From positions 526,656 to 590,655 of the forward strand of contig NMRB01000053.1 of assembly GCA_002633025.1 (NCBI GenBank): DNA of 64,000 bases, written 5' to 3'. A model generated the notes under the pieces. That model was not told the origin of the DNA, made no database searches, and saw nothing but the letters and a program-made list of their open reading frames with translations. Origin of the DNA: Notospermus geniculatus (taxonomy: Eukaryota; Nemertea; Pilidiophora; Heteronemertea; Lineidae). Of the stretch, positions 10,001 through 22,461 are shown piece by piece (within the stretch, counting starts at the first letter, position 1; each line of letters opens with the position of its first letter). Made by a program: the position numbers and the translations under genes.

Positions 10001-13000
10001 TACTACTGTGAGCTCAGAACAAGGTTGACAAATTACTTACTTGGGGTCGACAAGAAGAACTTACTGTAGCAGTTCTTCTAAGAATACAAGCTTGCTGCAT
10101 GACTGGCAAGTAATGAAATTATTGATCTTGATTCACTGAGCTCGTTTGAAGAATCAGATGATGTCACAACCGCCAGACAATGCGTTTATGTCTTTTTTGT
10201 ATCAAAGGAGAAAGGCAAGACATTTCAGGCAGCTTTGTTCACTTTTTCTTGCTGAGGCTGGCAACAATTGCTTTTATTTACGCCTCTCGAAATAGAAATC
10301 TACGATCTACATACGGTGTCTGGGTGAAATGGAAGTGGTTTATATAGTAGCGGCCTGTGTTCATTTAATGGCTCAATGTGCAAGAAATGTCTTATTTTTG
10401 CCTTTGTTCGCCGAACTTTATTTGAAGTGCCTTTGATTATCTGAATTGGTTATTCGTTAATGAAGAACGGGGCGGCAGCCAATGGCATATATGATGGGGA
10501 GGTTAAGATTACGCTCCGACTCTTGATTCCAGACGATTCCTTTTTTGTGAACTATGTCATACAATTCTACGAGGTTTCCAAAGCAATGGTGTCTACTCAC
10601 TCGGAAAACCGAATAGAAACCACCTGAGTGGGTAAAATGATCTCTGACATGAAAAATCAGAATTTAGGAACTCGGAATCGGTGTGGGCGTCGGAGTAGGA
10701 ACAGATCTTAACTTCTCTTGCGCAAGATGCCGGTAACAAACCAGGAATACCTTACGTACGAGTTTTTTACCTCTAAAACTATGTTCTGTACTTTTGAGTT
10801 TCATCGATGGTTATCACCTGACATTCACATTCTAACATCATTGATTTACTTTCTTTGTTTAATATCTACGGCATACTTCTTAGTCACCATATTATTTTTT
10901 CACATTCCTGATCACGGTATACATGAACGATTCGATACTCTATCACTTGCCGATAAAAAATTGGACCGTATCCGCTTCTGGAATCATCATTCAGATCTGA
11001 AACATTATTTGCTGTGTATATATAGTAGATACAATAATGATCTCATTGTAAGTGCTGATTGAATTATATCGGTAAGAAATACCATATCACATTTGTAGGT
11101 CTGATAAGTTCAAAAGTCCATAGTTCGAAATAATATCAATTATTCATCTGTGATTTTCTATACAGGATGATGGCGTAACGCCCATATTTCTTAACTTTCA
11201 AGAGGGAAGTGCAAAAATTCACATAATGACTATCTTTACCCCGCGGTCAAACCAAAATAGTGTAGTGTCCAGCACAGATATTGATAGACGTCTTTTGCCC
11301 CCGAGGGATCACTCACCTGACACAAAGAAACAACGCGTTTGAAATGAATATATCGGGTGTGTCCATTTCCTTATAATAATAATGGTCAGTTTAGATTGAA
11401 GAATAATCTTATTTTTAAAAAATGACAGGAATGGCGGAAAATACATTGGATATGCTTGATGAATTTCTCATCAATTGGTAACCAACAAAAATCATTCCAT
11501 GAGCGAAAGAAAGATTCTTTTTTTAAATTCTCTATCGGGGTTCTCTTGGTCATCTTCTTTTTAATATTGGACCATAGGCTATTTCATCTCTCAAAAGCAA
11601 TACTTACGTTGTCGATAGAACGATTCAAATTTTCCATCGAGGTAGAATATGGCCAATCATTCCTTTGGTCCACGAGGAGAGGATGAAAACGATATTTTGA
11701 CTGAAACATCACAAAAGCGAGGTAAATATTGGGGATTTTGGTCAACCCGGTTCACATCAGTGACAACGAACCCGTCTAAAGTTCTCGAAGATACGCTAAG
11801 TTCGATGGAATTTGTGATCGAACATAACAGTACAATGTACTAACCTTGAGAGCCCTTCTCACCTGGTAGGAACGCCTTAATTTCCTAATGTAGACGGAGA
11901 GATTTTCATAAGATGCAGATCAGTGCAGATTTGGGCGTGTCCTTGTTTATCACCCATCATTCAGACCCTGGGAATGTAAGAACAAAAAAATAACCTGAGG
12001 CAAGCACTGTTCGTGCTCGGTGATCTTCTGTCAGAAGAAATCGGTAAGAAAATGCTAGGAAACCTATCATTAAGTCGCATAGCGTGAGAAGGGATTTTCA
12101 TTTTCAAGCTGCTAAAATCATCTTGGAGTCGTGTAACATGGGAATATCGAGTAAATAACAACCTCTCACACTTCGGTGAGGTTGTTAACCGGTGTAGCAA
12201 TACGGCAATTGCGTGAGACAGTGTTGCCGATGGACTGTTTTGAAGTGCAGAAAGTAGCAAAATGGTGAAGAGTCCAGAGATAGTAAAAACATTAGGCCCC
12301 TATATCAGTGTGTCCACCTGAACCAAAAAACCCGATCGCTTTCAAACAGACTAATAGACCTTTCCAAAAAAACATGACGATCTAACAGTTAATTTAATTT
12401 AATTTAATTTAATTTATTTGTGTATACAGTTCTCACCATATGACGTAAGAAGCTTAACACCATTCAATGGCTGCTGGTACGCTGTTAAGTTGGTCAAGCG
12501 GGCAGGGCCACAAAAGTTTTGGAAAAACTATGTCTGAGAGGATGCGATTGGTAGTGCATGATTGTGTATATCATGCATGCTTGGATAATGAACGGCCACG
12601 ACGTCATTGGGAGCACAAGTTGGCCACCATCTTTGTTGGAAAGGTCTGTAAGTAGGCCTAATGTCTGGCCACTGTCAACTGGATAGCAGTGGCAAAAGGA
12701 AGGGTGGGCGTTGGGGGTTAAACGGTCATAAACGGTCATATGTCCGGGTAATGTAAAGTGCAATTACTTGGATTCAAATCACAGATAATGTACAAACTCT
12801 CCTATTCTAGCGTTTGTTCCTCATCCTGTAACTCTGCCAAAATACTACTTCATACTCTTCTTTTCTACAACATCATATTTATTGCCCGAGAATAATTGAG
12901 AATGTGACTCAATGATCTTTCTCTATCAGTATTAATAAACATTACTACACTTGACAGTAACTTGGGACACGCTGGGTTGTGCTCGGCGTGTTCTCTGTCG

Positions 13001-13870
13001 ATTTCCCACACAATTCCACGCGGGTGTATCGGCAAATACTTATATCTTTGAGATACCACATCCTAGTATGGGAACCTGATCCATCGATCTGAGGCAAGCC
13101 TTTCCCATAATTTTTTTGAAAGATTATCTATTACCCTGGTTCTATCATGTGGGTTAGGGATCATTTGAGCACGTCACAGGCTTTGAATGCAGATGGTCAA
13201 ATACACATATATGATTAGTTATCCATCAGGAAAAATGAATCTACTAACTGGTACATGTACGGTATAATGATTAAGAAAATCGAAACGTCTTTGCAGAATT
13301 CGTAACGTTACTAGCTGCTTCAGCGTAAAGCGTTAAAACCAATATATCCGTCCTCGAAAAGCTTCCCTGAAAAGCTTGCGTTCTGCCAACAAGTCCACAC
13401 ACGCTTCATTAGGTAATGGCTGTATATTTGCAACCAAATCTGCCGTAATCCCCAGCATTAGTCGGTGTGGAACGTTTAAGCAGTCTTTCGTCGTCATCGA
13501 TTTTGGTCATTTTACTGGCACATCAAGTCTGCAACCGTGGCATTCTATTCATTTCCTTCATAGATACCCCTTTTATTATTCCCATTAATTGATTCGGTCT
13601 GTAATTGGATTTTTTCCCAGTATTTATTCATCAGATAGAATTTATTGGCGATATCGATTCTGTTCGAGACTGATACCCCATGGACCTATAGACCAAAATA
13701 TTGGTCCATGGTCACGCTAAGGTGGAGAAGCAGTCAGAATCATCTGGAACCATCGATTGGTAGCGTGACAAGTCACGATAGCAGATCAGTTCGATAGCTG
13801 TGGAAGGTGAGGTTACATCTCGCTGATTTTTTCGAGCCAGCAGTTCCGATGGCCGCGAAGATGTTTCGTC
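7037..13870. other. Long spacer without supportable gene
   Basis: Nearly 7 kb in which I cannot support any gene. The longest open frames are 7575-7925 (+), with one hydrophobic stretch and scattered cysteines, and 7616-8020 (-), which overlaps it. They look like chance frames. A pentanucleotide (TTTAA) run lies at 12389-12417. The sequence is AT-rich and otherwise unremarkable. Confidence 0.4.
12389..12417. repeat. (TTTAA)n microsatellite
   Basis: About five and a half tandem copies of the five-base unit TTTAA. Confidence 0.9.
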
Positions 13871-13873
13871 TAA

Positions 13874-14022
13874 AGCGGCGAATCCACTGTCGCGATTTGG
13901 GCTTGAGACAGGGTTGCGGTGCCTTGCGATCGCCTTATATGGCAATCGGAAGTCCTTATATGGTAACCGCAAGGGAACGCAACCGCGTCTCAAGCCAAAA
14001 TCGCGACAGTGGATCACCCGCT
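13874..14022. mobile_element. MITE with AGCGG tips and TAA target site
   Basis: 149-base element with about 55-base inverted arms that share ATCCACTGTCGCGATTT and CTTGAGAC segments. Tips are AGCGGCGAATCCACTG and CAGTGGATCACCCGCT. TAA flanks both sides (13871-13873 and 14023-14025), as in PIF/Harbinger-type insertion. The arms are imperfect and there is no coding capacity. Confidence 0.78.
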
Positions 14023-14124
14023 TAACGCTGAAGAAGACTTGGTATGTCGGAAAATAATCCATAATTCCATTCATAAATCTAGACTACTGGTTTATTGAAA
14101 ACCTTTAATGCGTGGCAACCATGT

Positions 14125-14260
14125 CGTCAACCGAGAATTAACTGGGTCTATCTGCATTTTTTACTTGACCCTAACTTCCTGTGCTTATAAGGGACTAAAA
14201 GCACAGGGAATTTGGGTCAAGGTAAAAATGCAGTTAGACCCTGTTAATTCTCGGTTGACG
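14125..14260. mobile_element. Long-arm hairpin element, 4-base direct repeat
   Basis: 136 bases folding into arms of about 62 bases, from CGTCAACCGAGAATTAAC to GTTAATTCTCGGTTGACG, with a short loop around GGGACT. ATGT lies directly on both sides (14121-14124 and 14261-14264) and may be the target duplication. The superfamily is not assigned. It lies about 100 bases from the previous MITE. Confidence 0.75.
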
Positions 14261-14264
14261 ATGT

Positions 14265-17200
14265 GTCTGATCTTAGGCGGTGTAAGCTTACATGCATGCG
14301 ATTTCCGATACGCACTTGGTTACCTCCAATATTACTAATACTATAGGCCTACACAAATATCTGAAACAGAACGTTTCACAAGAACCAGCAACGTTCTAGT
14401 TCTGAAACTTGCTCAAATACTTTTCCAGTTACCCAATAACGGATCCCAGGTCTGCCCTTTCGCCTACAGAGAACCTATAATCCCANTATGGTTAATCTCC
14501 TTTTCAGCAGTCTCTAAAGCCAGCTCGGTAATGTTATGCAATTAGTTAGTCACTTGGGCATACCTGAAATATCTGACGACCACGACATGTCCCTGATTAA
14601 ACAAAGCTGGAAATACTAGTGAACTCTGAGTTCACCAACACCGAAAAAAAATTCTCTATGCCGCTTTTAAAACACAGCTCTCTCTCTTGTGATTATCCAA
14701 TTTAGCGATAACACCAATCAAAGACATATCTCCCAGACGGAATTGGAGGGGGCAAAATCATTATATAAAGGACAGTTGAGCGTCATCAGAGAAGTACGCC
14801 ACCGACAAATTACAATGGAAATTTGAGGAATTTATTAACCGACGCAACATCAAAAGCTTTTCACATTATATTAGGTTAATTTGATAATCGATCCAGATCT
14901 TGTGGATAGCTTCAAGAGTATCAGGACGAGTTATTAGTAATTCAATCTCAGCAGTACAACTTTATTTTCTTTTATGTTATAATTTGGATGGCATCTGTTC
15001 CAGATCTACATGAAGTGAAGATGGGTGCAATTTTTTCTCTCGCTGTTTGTCCACGTGTTTCTTCTTCATCTGGAAACTCCTCCACGTGGATTGCACTCTC
15101 TCACTCTCATGAAGATTGCTGCTAGGTTCGTACCTTCTGCCTGCTGATCCAGCTGCTGATGCCGTCTGATTTCTTTCTTTTTAGGACTCACCCTGAAGAG
15201 ATTCAACTTGAAGAATGTCACGTCCATAAACAAAAGTACGGCGAAACTAAAGGTAAGTAACGAACATCGGCGTAACGATCTACTTCTTTGCTAAAGAAAA
15301 CATCATACGTCCTGACCAAAACCGAAAATTATTTTGATTATACCTACATGTATGCTACAGAGAAGAAATTCCTTAATTTCATCAACACTTTTGAAGTCCT
15401 ACTTACTGATGTTTACTTCCAAAACAGAATAGATGAGTTGTCCTTGAAGACATCACAACGAATGAAAACTGACCTCAGAGGGTTAATTGAAAAGACGTAT
15501 GAAGTAGGAAGCAGTGGAGCCTGAATTACACTTCAACGGTACAAAACACTCATGTTTATTTGACGTCAACTTCGTTCCTGTCAATGTTTTTATCTAATTA
15601 CTTAAGCAACGAATCAAGAAAACGCTATACTTGAACGAATGTCTTTGAGATATGCATTCGATGATTAGATGAAATAGCTGATATGTACGTTAGAATAAAA
15701 GGAAAAGTGGCCTGCAACATTATGATGTGCAGTGAAAGATACATTACACGAGATAATGCACTGTTAGGTGCCGGTACTTTTCAATGTCTTTACAAAAGTA
15801 CTGAATTACATAAATGCTGGGATTGTGGCAACTACAGCAGAGAAGGGAGAACAAGCACAGATGTGCAAATGACTATTGGTTTTCATTAATTGTGCAAGTT
15901 TTAAACCTCGTGAATATACAAAATGCAACATACGACTACATGTATACAGGAAGGATGCATATTTCACAAGATCTCAAGGAAACAGACGCGAACCTGAACC
16001 GTGATCCGGGTACCCTGTATTTCAGGAGATATATGTTCTAAAGTTTTCCCAAAATTTCGTACGAATCTGTCTTTATTTTATCTTTGGGGAAAAACTGCTG
16101 TCGTTATAGAACAGTGCTCGAGAGCCAAGGCTTTCCGCGACAGCCATGCAATGTTCTTTGCTCGTTTGACAAATATGTGTATTCTCCTGGGATCTTACGG
16201 GCGATCAAAATGTCTTCTTAAGAGATTTATCGGGTATTTTTGTTGGTTGTTGGCCTCATTTGTCCCACCCCAGACGTGGATGCTACGAACTATATGGAGA
16301 CATAATGCAAGTTTATGACCACAGTATGTAGCGCTCGGCCAAAAGGCTGGATAGTGAAGTGTTGACTATATAAAAAGTCCGTAAGTATTAGTCTGTAGGA
16401 GGCAAGTAGTGTCTCTGTGTCGATTACTTGCAGGAACATGATCGTAATTTCATATTAAGGGTTCGATGAAGTCTTTTAAATAAAAGGAGCCAACGACTTG
16501 TTAGAAAGCAAAACTAAAGAACACGCTTTTACCGTACCGCAGATAACGTTTTTTATAAAAACGCAGACCAATTCACATTGCTCTGTGGAGAGGTACTACA
16601 CAAACGAGGTTTCTTTCCACCCAGTTAGAGATCGTTTGCAAGATAACTTCGATTAATCATGTAATTTACGGGAGTTCTGTTGCCCCGACCACCTAATCAC
16701 CAACCAACCGACATCTTCCTCAACATTATTCAAGAACTACAAAATAGATGCACTTATCACCGATGTATTTCTGACCAAATAAACTCATCATCTCTGTATC
16801 CAGTGGTCATCTTAGGGACAACTTCGACCTCATCAACGACAATTGGACAATAAAAGAATATTAATTGGCCAATGAGATTGCTCTGTACTGTCCTCCGCGG
16901 GATTAATCTAATCTATTTCCTGTTCCGCATCCAACTGAAGAGAATGTCGTGGGTTTTGCTAATCAGCTATCGCAGTGAATCGCACCCAGTGGTACATGGC
17001 TATTGGTATAAATAAAGGTTAAACCGTATAAGGCATGGTCACCAAGGTACAGCTTCTTTCGCTGCTATTTATCAAAGCAATCCAGTTCTGGAATTGGTCC
17101 GGGGAATCTATTCTTGTGAATGAAAAAGTCACTCGAATTGAAAATGAGCACGAGGTAATGATGAAACCAGGGAGCTTTTAATATTAAAAAGTTCTTATTT

Positions 17201-18040
17201 AAAGCTCTCTGGTGATACCGATAAACGTGCGATGCATCGTTTGACTTCATGTTTCTTTTTTTTGGAGGGGATGCAGCAGGATCATTGAAAATGCAATAGG
17301 CCCTAGCTAGTTTGATGGCTTTATCAGTGTCACTGCAATCCATATATATCATCGTAGATTGACTAGTTTAACATATTTCCCTAATATATCGACAAAACCA
17401 CAATGGAAAGCGAGATGCGGTGACATAAAAGAGAATCATGGGAAAGTAGCTAATAAATCGAATCCTGGAGCGCAGTCATCAGTTTAATTCCCAATTGTCT
17501 TCATAATTGGCAATTATGCATCACTGTGCCAGAGGTGTGGAAGCTGTAACTGCTGAGAGATGAAATTGAGCAGTTTGCATTTTAAAACTTATACACTAAC
17601 CTTGAAAGATGCGTTTTACATGTTTGAGGGTTGACAAGGAAACTCGCTTAATATAATTGGTAATTTTATAATATGGCCTCAGGTTATTTCAAGTTTCGTT
17701 GATCATCGCAGAATTCAGATGATAATTGCTAGTGAACGCTTCCGCAGTGTAAACATAGAGTAACGCGAATCTTTGAATAAGGTATACATCAAAGGTGATG
17801 CCAATGGCGTATTTTTTCTGTGACAGCGCACAAGATACATAAGCCTACCAGTCATTCTTGCCTAGGAGCACTGACATTTGCCGTTAACATCAGAATAGTT
17901 CTTGTGACTAGAGTACACTCTTGCTTACAAGTGTAGAGGAAATCATGTACACCGATCATTTACCGGCAAACAAGTATGCTGGAGAGGAAGAAAAGGTTGA
18001 TTGGCGGCGAGTTACGTACAATAAAGCCGGGTAATGATAT
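14265..18040. other. Spacer without firm gene; one candidate exon
   Basis: I see no complete gene. The only item with strong splice context is the 68-base interval at 15185-15252, listed separately. The other open frames (15288-15524, 16001-16318) have no recognised domain. Confidence 0.4.
15185..15252 (+). other. Candidate orphan exon
   Basis: 68 bases between a pyrimidine-rich acceptor (TTTCTTTCTTTTTAG) and a consensus donor (AAAG then GTAAGT). Two frames are open: one reads LTLKRFNLKNVTS and continues, the other THPEEIQLEECHV and continues. I recognise neither, and I find no neighbouring exon. It could be an exon of an unseen gene or a chance pairing of splice sites. Confidence 0.25.
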
Positions 18041-18788
18041 TGACTTCGTTAATCAATCGGTGGTCAAGGAATACGTGGTGTACATATCTGGGGCCATATT
18101 CATGAAGCCTTCGCAACTGTGCGTGCACGCAAATCTATTGTAAGGCAGTCAGTGAACAATAGGGCATGCGCAGCCAAACAAGACTTGCGTGCAAAGTTGC
18201 GACACGACCTAATTTCTGAGGGACAGACCTCTCTCGAGAGCAAACCATCGAATCCTGGCTCGTTGTTTCTAAACCAGGTTTAGACAAAGAGGTGGTAACA
18301 CGGGGTATAATGTCTTTAGACAACATCAGATCTAAGTACATGTATATCTGAGCTGGCCAAAGTACAACATTCCAACCAGCCAACTCTCAGCTCTGGGCTG
18401 GTTCGGCTGTTGAACACACAACACAGCCAAATGCTTCTGTTCACACAGGTCTGCACACAGTCAAAATACCCTACACCCAAAACACATTACATAACACAAG
18501 TCACATAATACATTCAACAAGGCGCAAACCGTCACCCTTCACAAAGAGGTTTCCTTCACTGTGGGGGAGCATAATCTAACATGACAATAGGACAATAGTG
18601 AGGATTCGCAAGCGCCCGGTTAGGCCCTACGACGACGTTTATCTATTGTGTGGGTGTACCCAAACAATAGATAAACGTTGTCGTATGGCCTAACCGGGCG
18701 CCTGCGAAACCTCACTAATCTTGTGTCACAGACTTCGTTTATCAATCGTTGGTCAAGGAATACGTGGTGAACACAATCTGCGAGCCAT
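18041..18788 (+). repeat. Diverged 57-base direct repeats flanking a 630-base interval
   Basis: About 57 bases at 18041-18098 recur at 18731-18788 in the same orientation. Both contain GGTCAAGGAATACGTGGTG, with scattered differences around it. The interval includes the palindromic MITE at 18598-18715. This may be an old tandem duplication. Confidence 0.55.
18598..18715. mobile_element. Palindromic MITE, TA target site, copy 2
   Basis: 118-base relative of the element at 1672-1762. It has the same tips (GTGAGG and CCTCAC) and the same GCAAGCGCCCGGTTAGGCC arm. The stem continues inward through GTTTATCTATTGT and its complement to a loop around GGGTGTACC. TA flanks both ends (18596-18597 and 18716-18717). 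The longer stem suggests that copy 1 lost its inner part. Confidence 0.85.
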
Positions 18789-21221
18789 TGGTCAAACCTA
18801 CATGTACCTCACAACGTCTTGCAGAGTCATGGGGCAAGGTTGCAGCTGTTGCCACGAAGCGTTGCAAGTTTATTTCATTCCTGTACAAACAAACTGACGA
18901 CTTTTCAAACAAATCGATGCCAAGCAGGACATGCTGGAAATCAATTCTTGTCACGCCATCACTCTTCCTAAGCTTGAGATACGGTGCACAGTCACATGAA
19001 TCCTTAACTACACTGTCATCGATTCTTTTGGGGGACATATTTGACAATTTAAGCCAAATGAATATCACTCGGCTAGATTTCAATGAATTCATTCTTTTTT
19101 CTTCATATTTTTCATTTGAGTTGATAAGCTGTCTTGGACGTTGGAGACTGGTGCGGTTATCGAATGATATCGAAGTATTCCAAACCGTTATGTAATCTCT
19201 GCCTTGATCCTTAGGGCTACATCAGATTACAAAGTAATATTTTTTAACTCGAACATTGATGAGACTGAAATACTTATCGGCACTGAAATATACTTGTAGC
19301 CTAAGTTGCAGTTGATAAGTATGGAGCAGCCGAAACGGTAACGGGAGATTTTTGCAATGGAATGGCAGGATTCTGGTATGGTTCCATTGGTTCCGTTTCC
19401 CCAAGACGGAGAAGTCATCAGACATAAAACCTTCACCTTGCGACCGGAGATAACCAGAGAAAAACCAATTTATGCCCAAGAACAAAGTGAATGAATAATT
19501 GAATTATGCAGGAAATAACAAATGTAATATTCATATTGACAGGGAAATGACTATTCCTCGACGGGAATATACTCTTTGTAGTTTACGATACCAAGTCGGG
19601 CAGGGAGAACTGAAAACAGCAAGTCGATCATCGATTATTTCAACAGGGATTTCGATAAAGTGCCTTCAAAGGAATGACGGACATTGCTGGATCATTTGTA
19701 ATGAAGGAAGTATGTAACTCGAGATGCAGATGGTATCCCATCTCTTTCATCCTGAGAGAGTAACGCTCAGCTGCTGAAGAGGAACCGAATCCACAATCCC
19801 CATAAATGCCAGGTGCTGACCTTTTCTGAAATATTTTAATTATTCTGTTCAATAACACAACATTTTGGCATTTCGGGTAGATTTTGAGATTTTGTTGAGC
19901 AACACGTCAGCGGTCTTTGGATTTCTCTACGATTAGGTACCAACTCCCCCGCTTAATTGGTAATGAAAGACTCAGCTGCTGAATTCCCTCAAGTAACAGC
20001 AACATTGGCTTTGCTACTAATTAAAGACTACAGTCAATTAGACTCAGTTTGCACTGCTCATTCATGGGTGTCCTTGGATGATGTGTGCAAATATCTAAGC
20101 ATCATTAGCCATTTGTGTCCAGCTGCAGCAGTAACCATCTGCTCTTGTACGGTGTGTCCCAAAAAGAACTGAGAAGTAAAACGGAATGAAACGGCCAGTA
20201 GTTGGCTCTTCGATGGTTTTAATACGGGCTACGCCATTGGTGAGAATTACCGTGTTCAAAGCTGAACAGCTGGACAATAGAACCACTCAACTCCAGCCAG
20301 AACTTTTCGCCCTAATCCAGCATGACATAAGCCAATTTCCAGTTCACTGGACATTCTGTGAGGAAGGTAATATCTATATTACGAAAGGAGCGGTGATGAT
20401 TCATATTAACCCTGCGAGGGCCAAGTTGTCAGATTTTACACGCAAAAAAACTCCTTAGTCCAATATTTGTGAATATGCACATCGAACAGGGCAGGAAGGC
20501 CACATTTCTGAGGCTGTCACGCCCTTTCTCTCTGTCACACAATGATACATTATCATTATTGTATGACCAAATATGTCTAGTGGCTATTAGACCCTGATTA
20601 ATATTGCCCACGTGAGACAAAGCCGTTGCAATTAACTAATGGTGGATAATGGGCGTTGTTCCTTCGCACATGCTGTCGGCGTTTCTGCAGCCATGCAGAT
20701 GAGCGAGGAAAATCCGTCGATACTCTGCTGATGAGTGAAGATATCATAATTACNGTCAGGGAAAAAGCATTTATTGACGTAGATAATAGGGAGGTTTCGC
20801 AAATCTGACGAAAAACGAAGTACGAAATACGAAATTCAACTTCGTCTCCAGGACCTAACGCATTTCTGGAGATGGTTGGTACCACAAATGTCCCTGCTGC
20901 CAATGCGTCTTTTACCATGTCATGTAAGGCCGAAAGGGTTATGGTGCATCTTGAATTTTCAAATTTCCCCTTCCCAGCCTGGCCCCTTCCCCACCTCGCC
21001 CCTGCCCCTGCCCCCAATTTGTCTGCCCTTCCTCCTTATATGCCTACCCTGCATGTGTCCTTCACCAGGAAGACATTCCAGGAGGATGGGAACCCTAAGA
21101 ACGTGACTGCTGCGCCACAGAGTCATACCCCTCCTTGCCCTTTCTTCACTCAATTTCCATTTTCTGATGTAGGGACCATCAAATTTGCTGTCAAGAAAAT
21201 TTCACAGTTCTAGTTGCCTTT
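18789..21221. other. Spacer without recognised gene
   Basis: No supportable gene. A fragment at 20789-20803 resembles the tip of the palindromic MITE family (GGGAGGTTTCGCAA after TA), but no matching right end was found. 20960-21060 is C-rich and gives proline-rich open frames that look like composition effects. Confidence 0.4.
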
Positions 21222-21620
21222 GAGGTCGATCAGTGATGTCATCCACGACATCACTGATCTTCCAAGGAAGCATTTGTCGCAAACGAGTCAACAAAAACTA
21301 AAAAAACTGAAAATATGTTCAGTCGCTGCTGTGGTCGCAAGGCCGGTCGCCTAGAAAAATCGCTAGTGTGCGCCGCCCTTAAAGCATGGCGCACACGAGC
21401 GACTAAAATGGGGGCGACTACCGATGCGACTACTACGTCGCCTGTGATAATTACCTTGCAGGTCGATCAATGATGTCATCCGCGATATCACTGATCTTCC
21501 AAGGAAGCATTTATCGCAAACAAGCCAACAAAAATTTTAAAAAACTGAAAATATGTTTAGTCGCTTCTGTGGTCGCCTAGAAAATCGCTCGAAAAATCGC
21601 TCGTGTGCGCCATGCTTTAG
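21222..21620 (+). repeat. Two ~150-base direct units with inverted segments
   Basis: A unit at about 21224-21370 recurs at about 21461-21610. Shared segments include ATCACTGATCTTCCAAGGAA and AAACTGAAAATATGTT. Within the first copy, 21228-21259 is a 32-base hairpin (GATCAGTGATGTC paired with GACATCACTGATC). Between the units, GTGTGCGCC and GGCGCACAC form another inverted pair. This looks like a compound or degenerate inverted-repeat transposon. Confidence 0.6.
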
Positions 21621-22241
21621 CGGTGAGGAGTCCAGCGCTGTACCAAAGTGGAAAAGCGATGTGGGCGAAATGAGTCACACTCTTATAAACTTTGCAGTCC
21701 CATCACCTACCATACTTAATCGAGAAAGTGAAAAGTACAAGGTGTCGGCGGAGGGACCTGGCGTATTAAGGGAACCGCTATGATCAACACACAGGCAAGC
21801 TACGGTTACCCTCGTCTTATATCGCGTTACCCATCGTCTTCTTCTCAAACCGATTCCGATTACCCTCGTCTCGAACTTGAACGTTTCACGCTATTTTCTC
21901 GGCTAATAGCGGCTGCTGAGCAAATGCAGTGCATTCAGTACACTCAGTACAATTTGCTTTACATGCTCACCACTTTTCAAGTTGGTGCACCAACTCTAAG
22001 TGGGTAAAAATCGAGGTCAACTTACCGAAGCGACGACCGTCCTATCCTCCATTTTGACGAGGGTTGTTCGAATTACCCTCGTGCGGTGGTCCACAGTGTC
22101 ACTCAGAGGTTCAATCCTCACTCGACATTGTCCTACGTCGTGCGCGTTTGGTCTAAACGACTTTCTCTGGTAAAACGCATTGGTTTTGATTTGGACTGCA
22201 TTTCAGTTACTCTATGCACATGGGAAGCCATCGGTTGCTGA
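21621..22241. other. Spacer without recognised gene
   Basis: I see no gene or clear repeat here. Confidence 0.4.
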
Positions 22242-22243
22242 TA

Positions 22244-22459
22244 CTTTACTTTCGTCTGTCTAAGGTCCCTTCATTAAACACCAATTCATTATGTATGCAC
22301 TGGCCAAGGTAAAGGCCTTTCAATATGACTGGCTGGCACCATGGCCATTGGTCATTTTTGTTGAATAGAATAGACTTACCCTTTGTATAATTATTCCAGG
22401 AGGCTAGACCTCTACTGGCATGAATATGTGGAAGGGACCTTAGACAGACGAAAGTAAAG
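22244..22459. mobile_element. MITE with TA target site (CTTTACTTTCGTC tips)
   Basis: 216-base element. The left end CTTTACTTTCGTCTGTCTAA is the reverse complement of the right end, giving arms of about 30 bases that run to AGGTCCCTTC. TA flanks both ends (22242-22243 and 22460-22461). There is no coding capacity. Confidence 0.8.
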
Positions 22460-22461
22460 TA

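Noticed and set aside
20789-20803. Third copy of the palindromic MITE family
   Set aside because: Only the first 15 bases match after a TA, and no right end or inverted arm is found nearby.
20872-21213. Proline-rich frame of 113 residues
   Set aside because: Caused by a C-rich stretch. No splice context or domain, and another frame is equally open.
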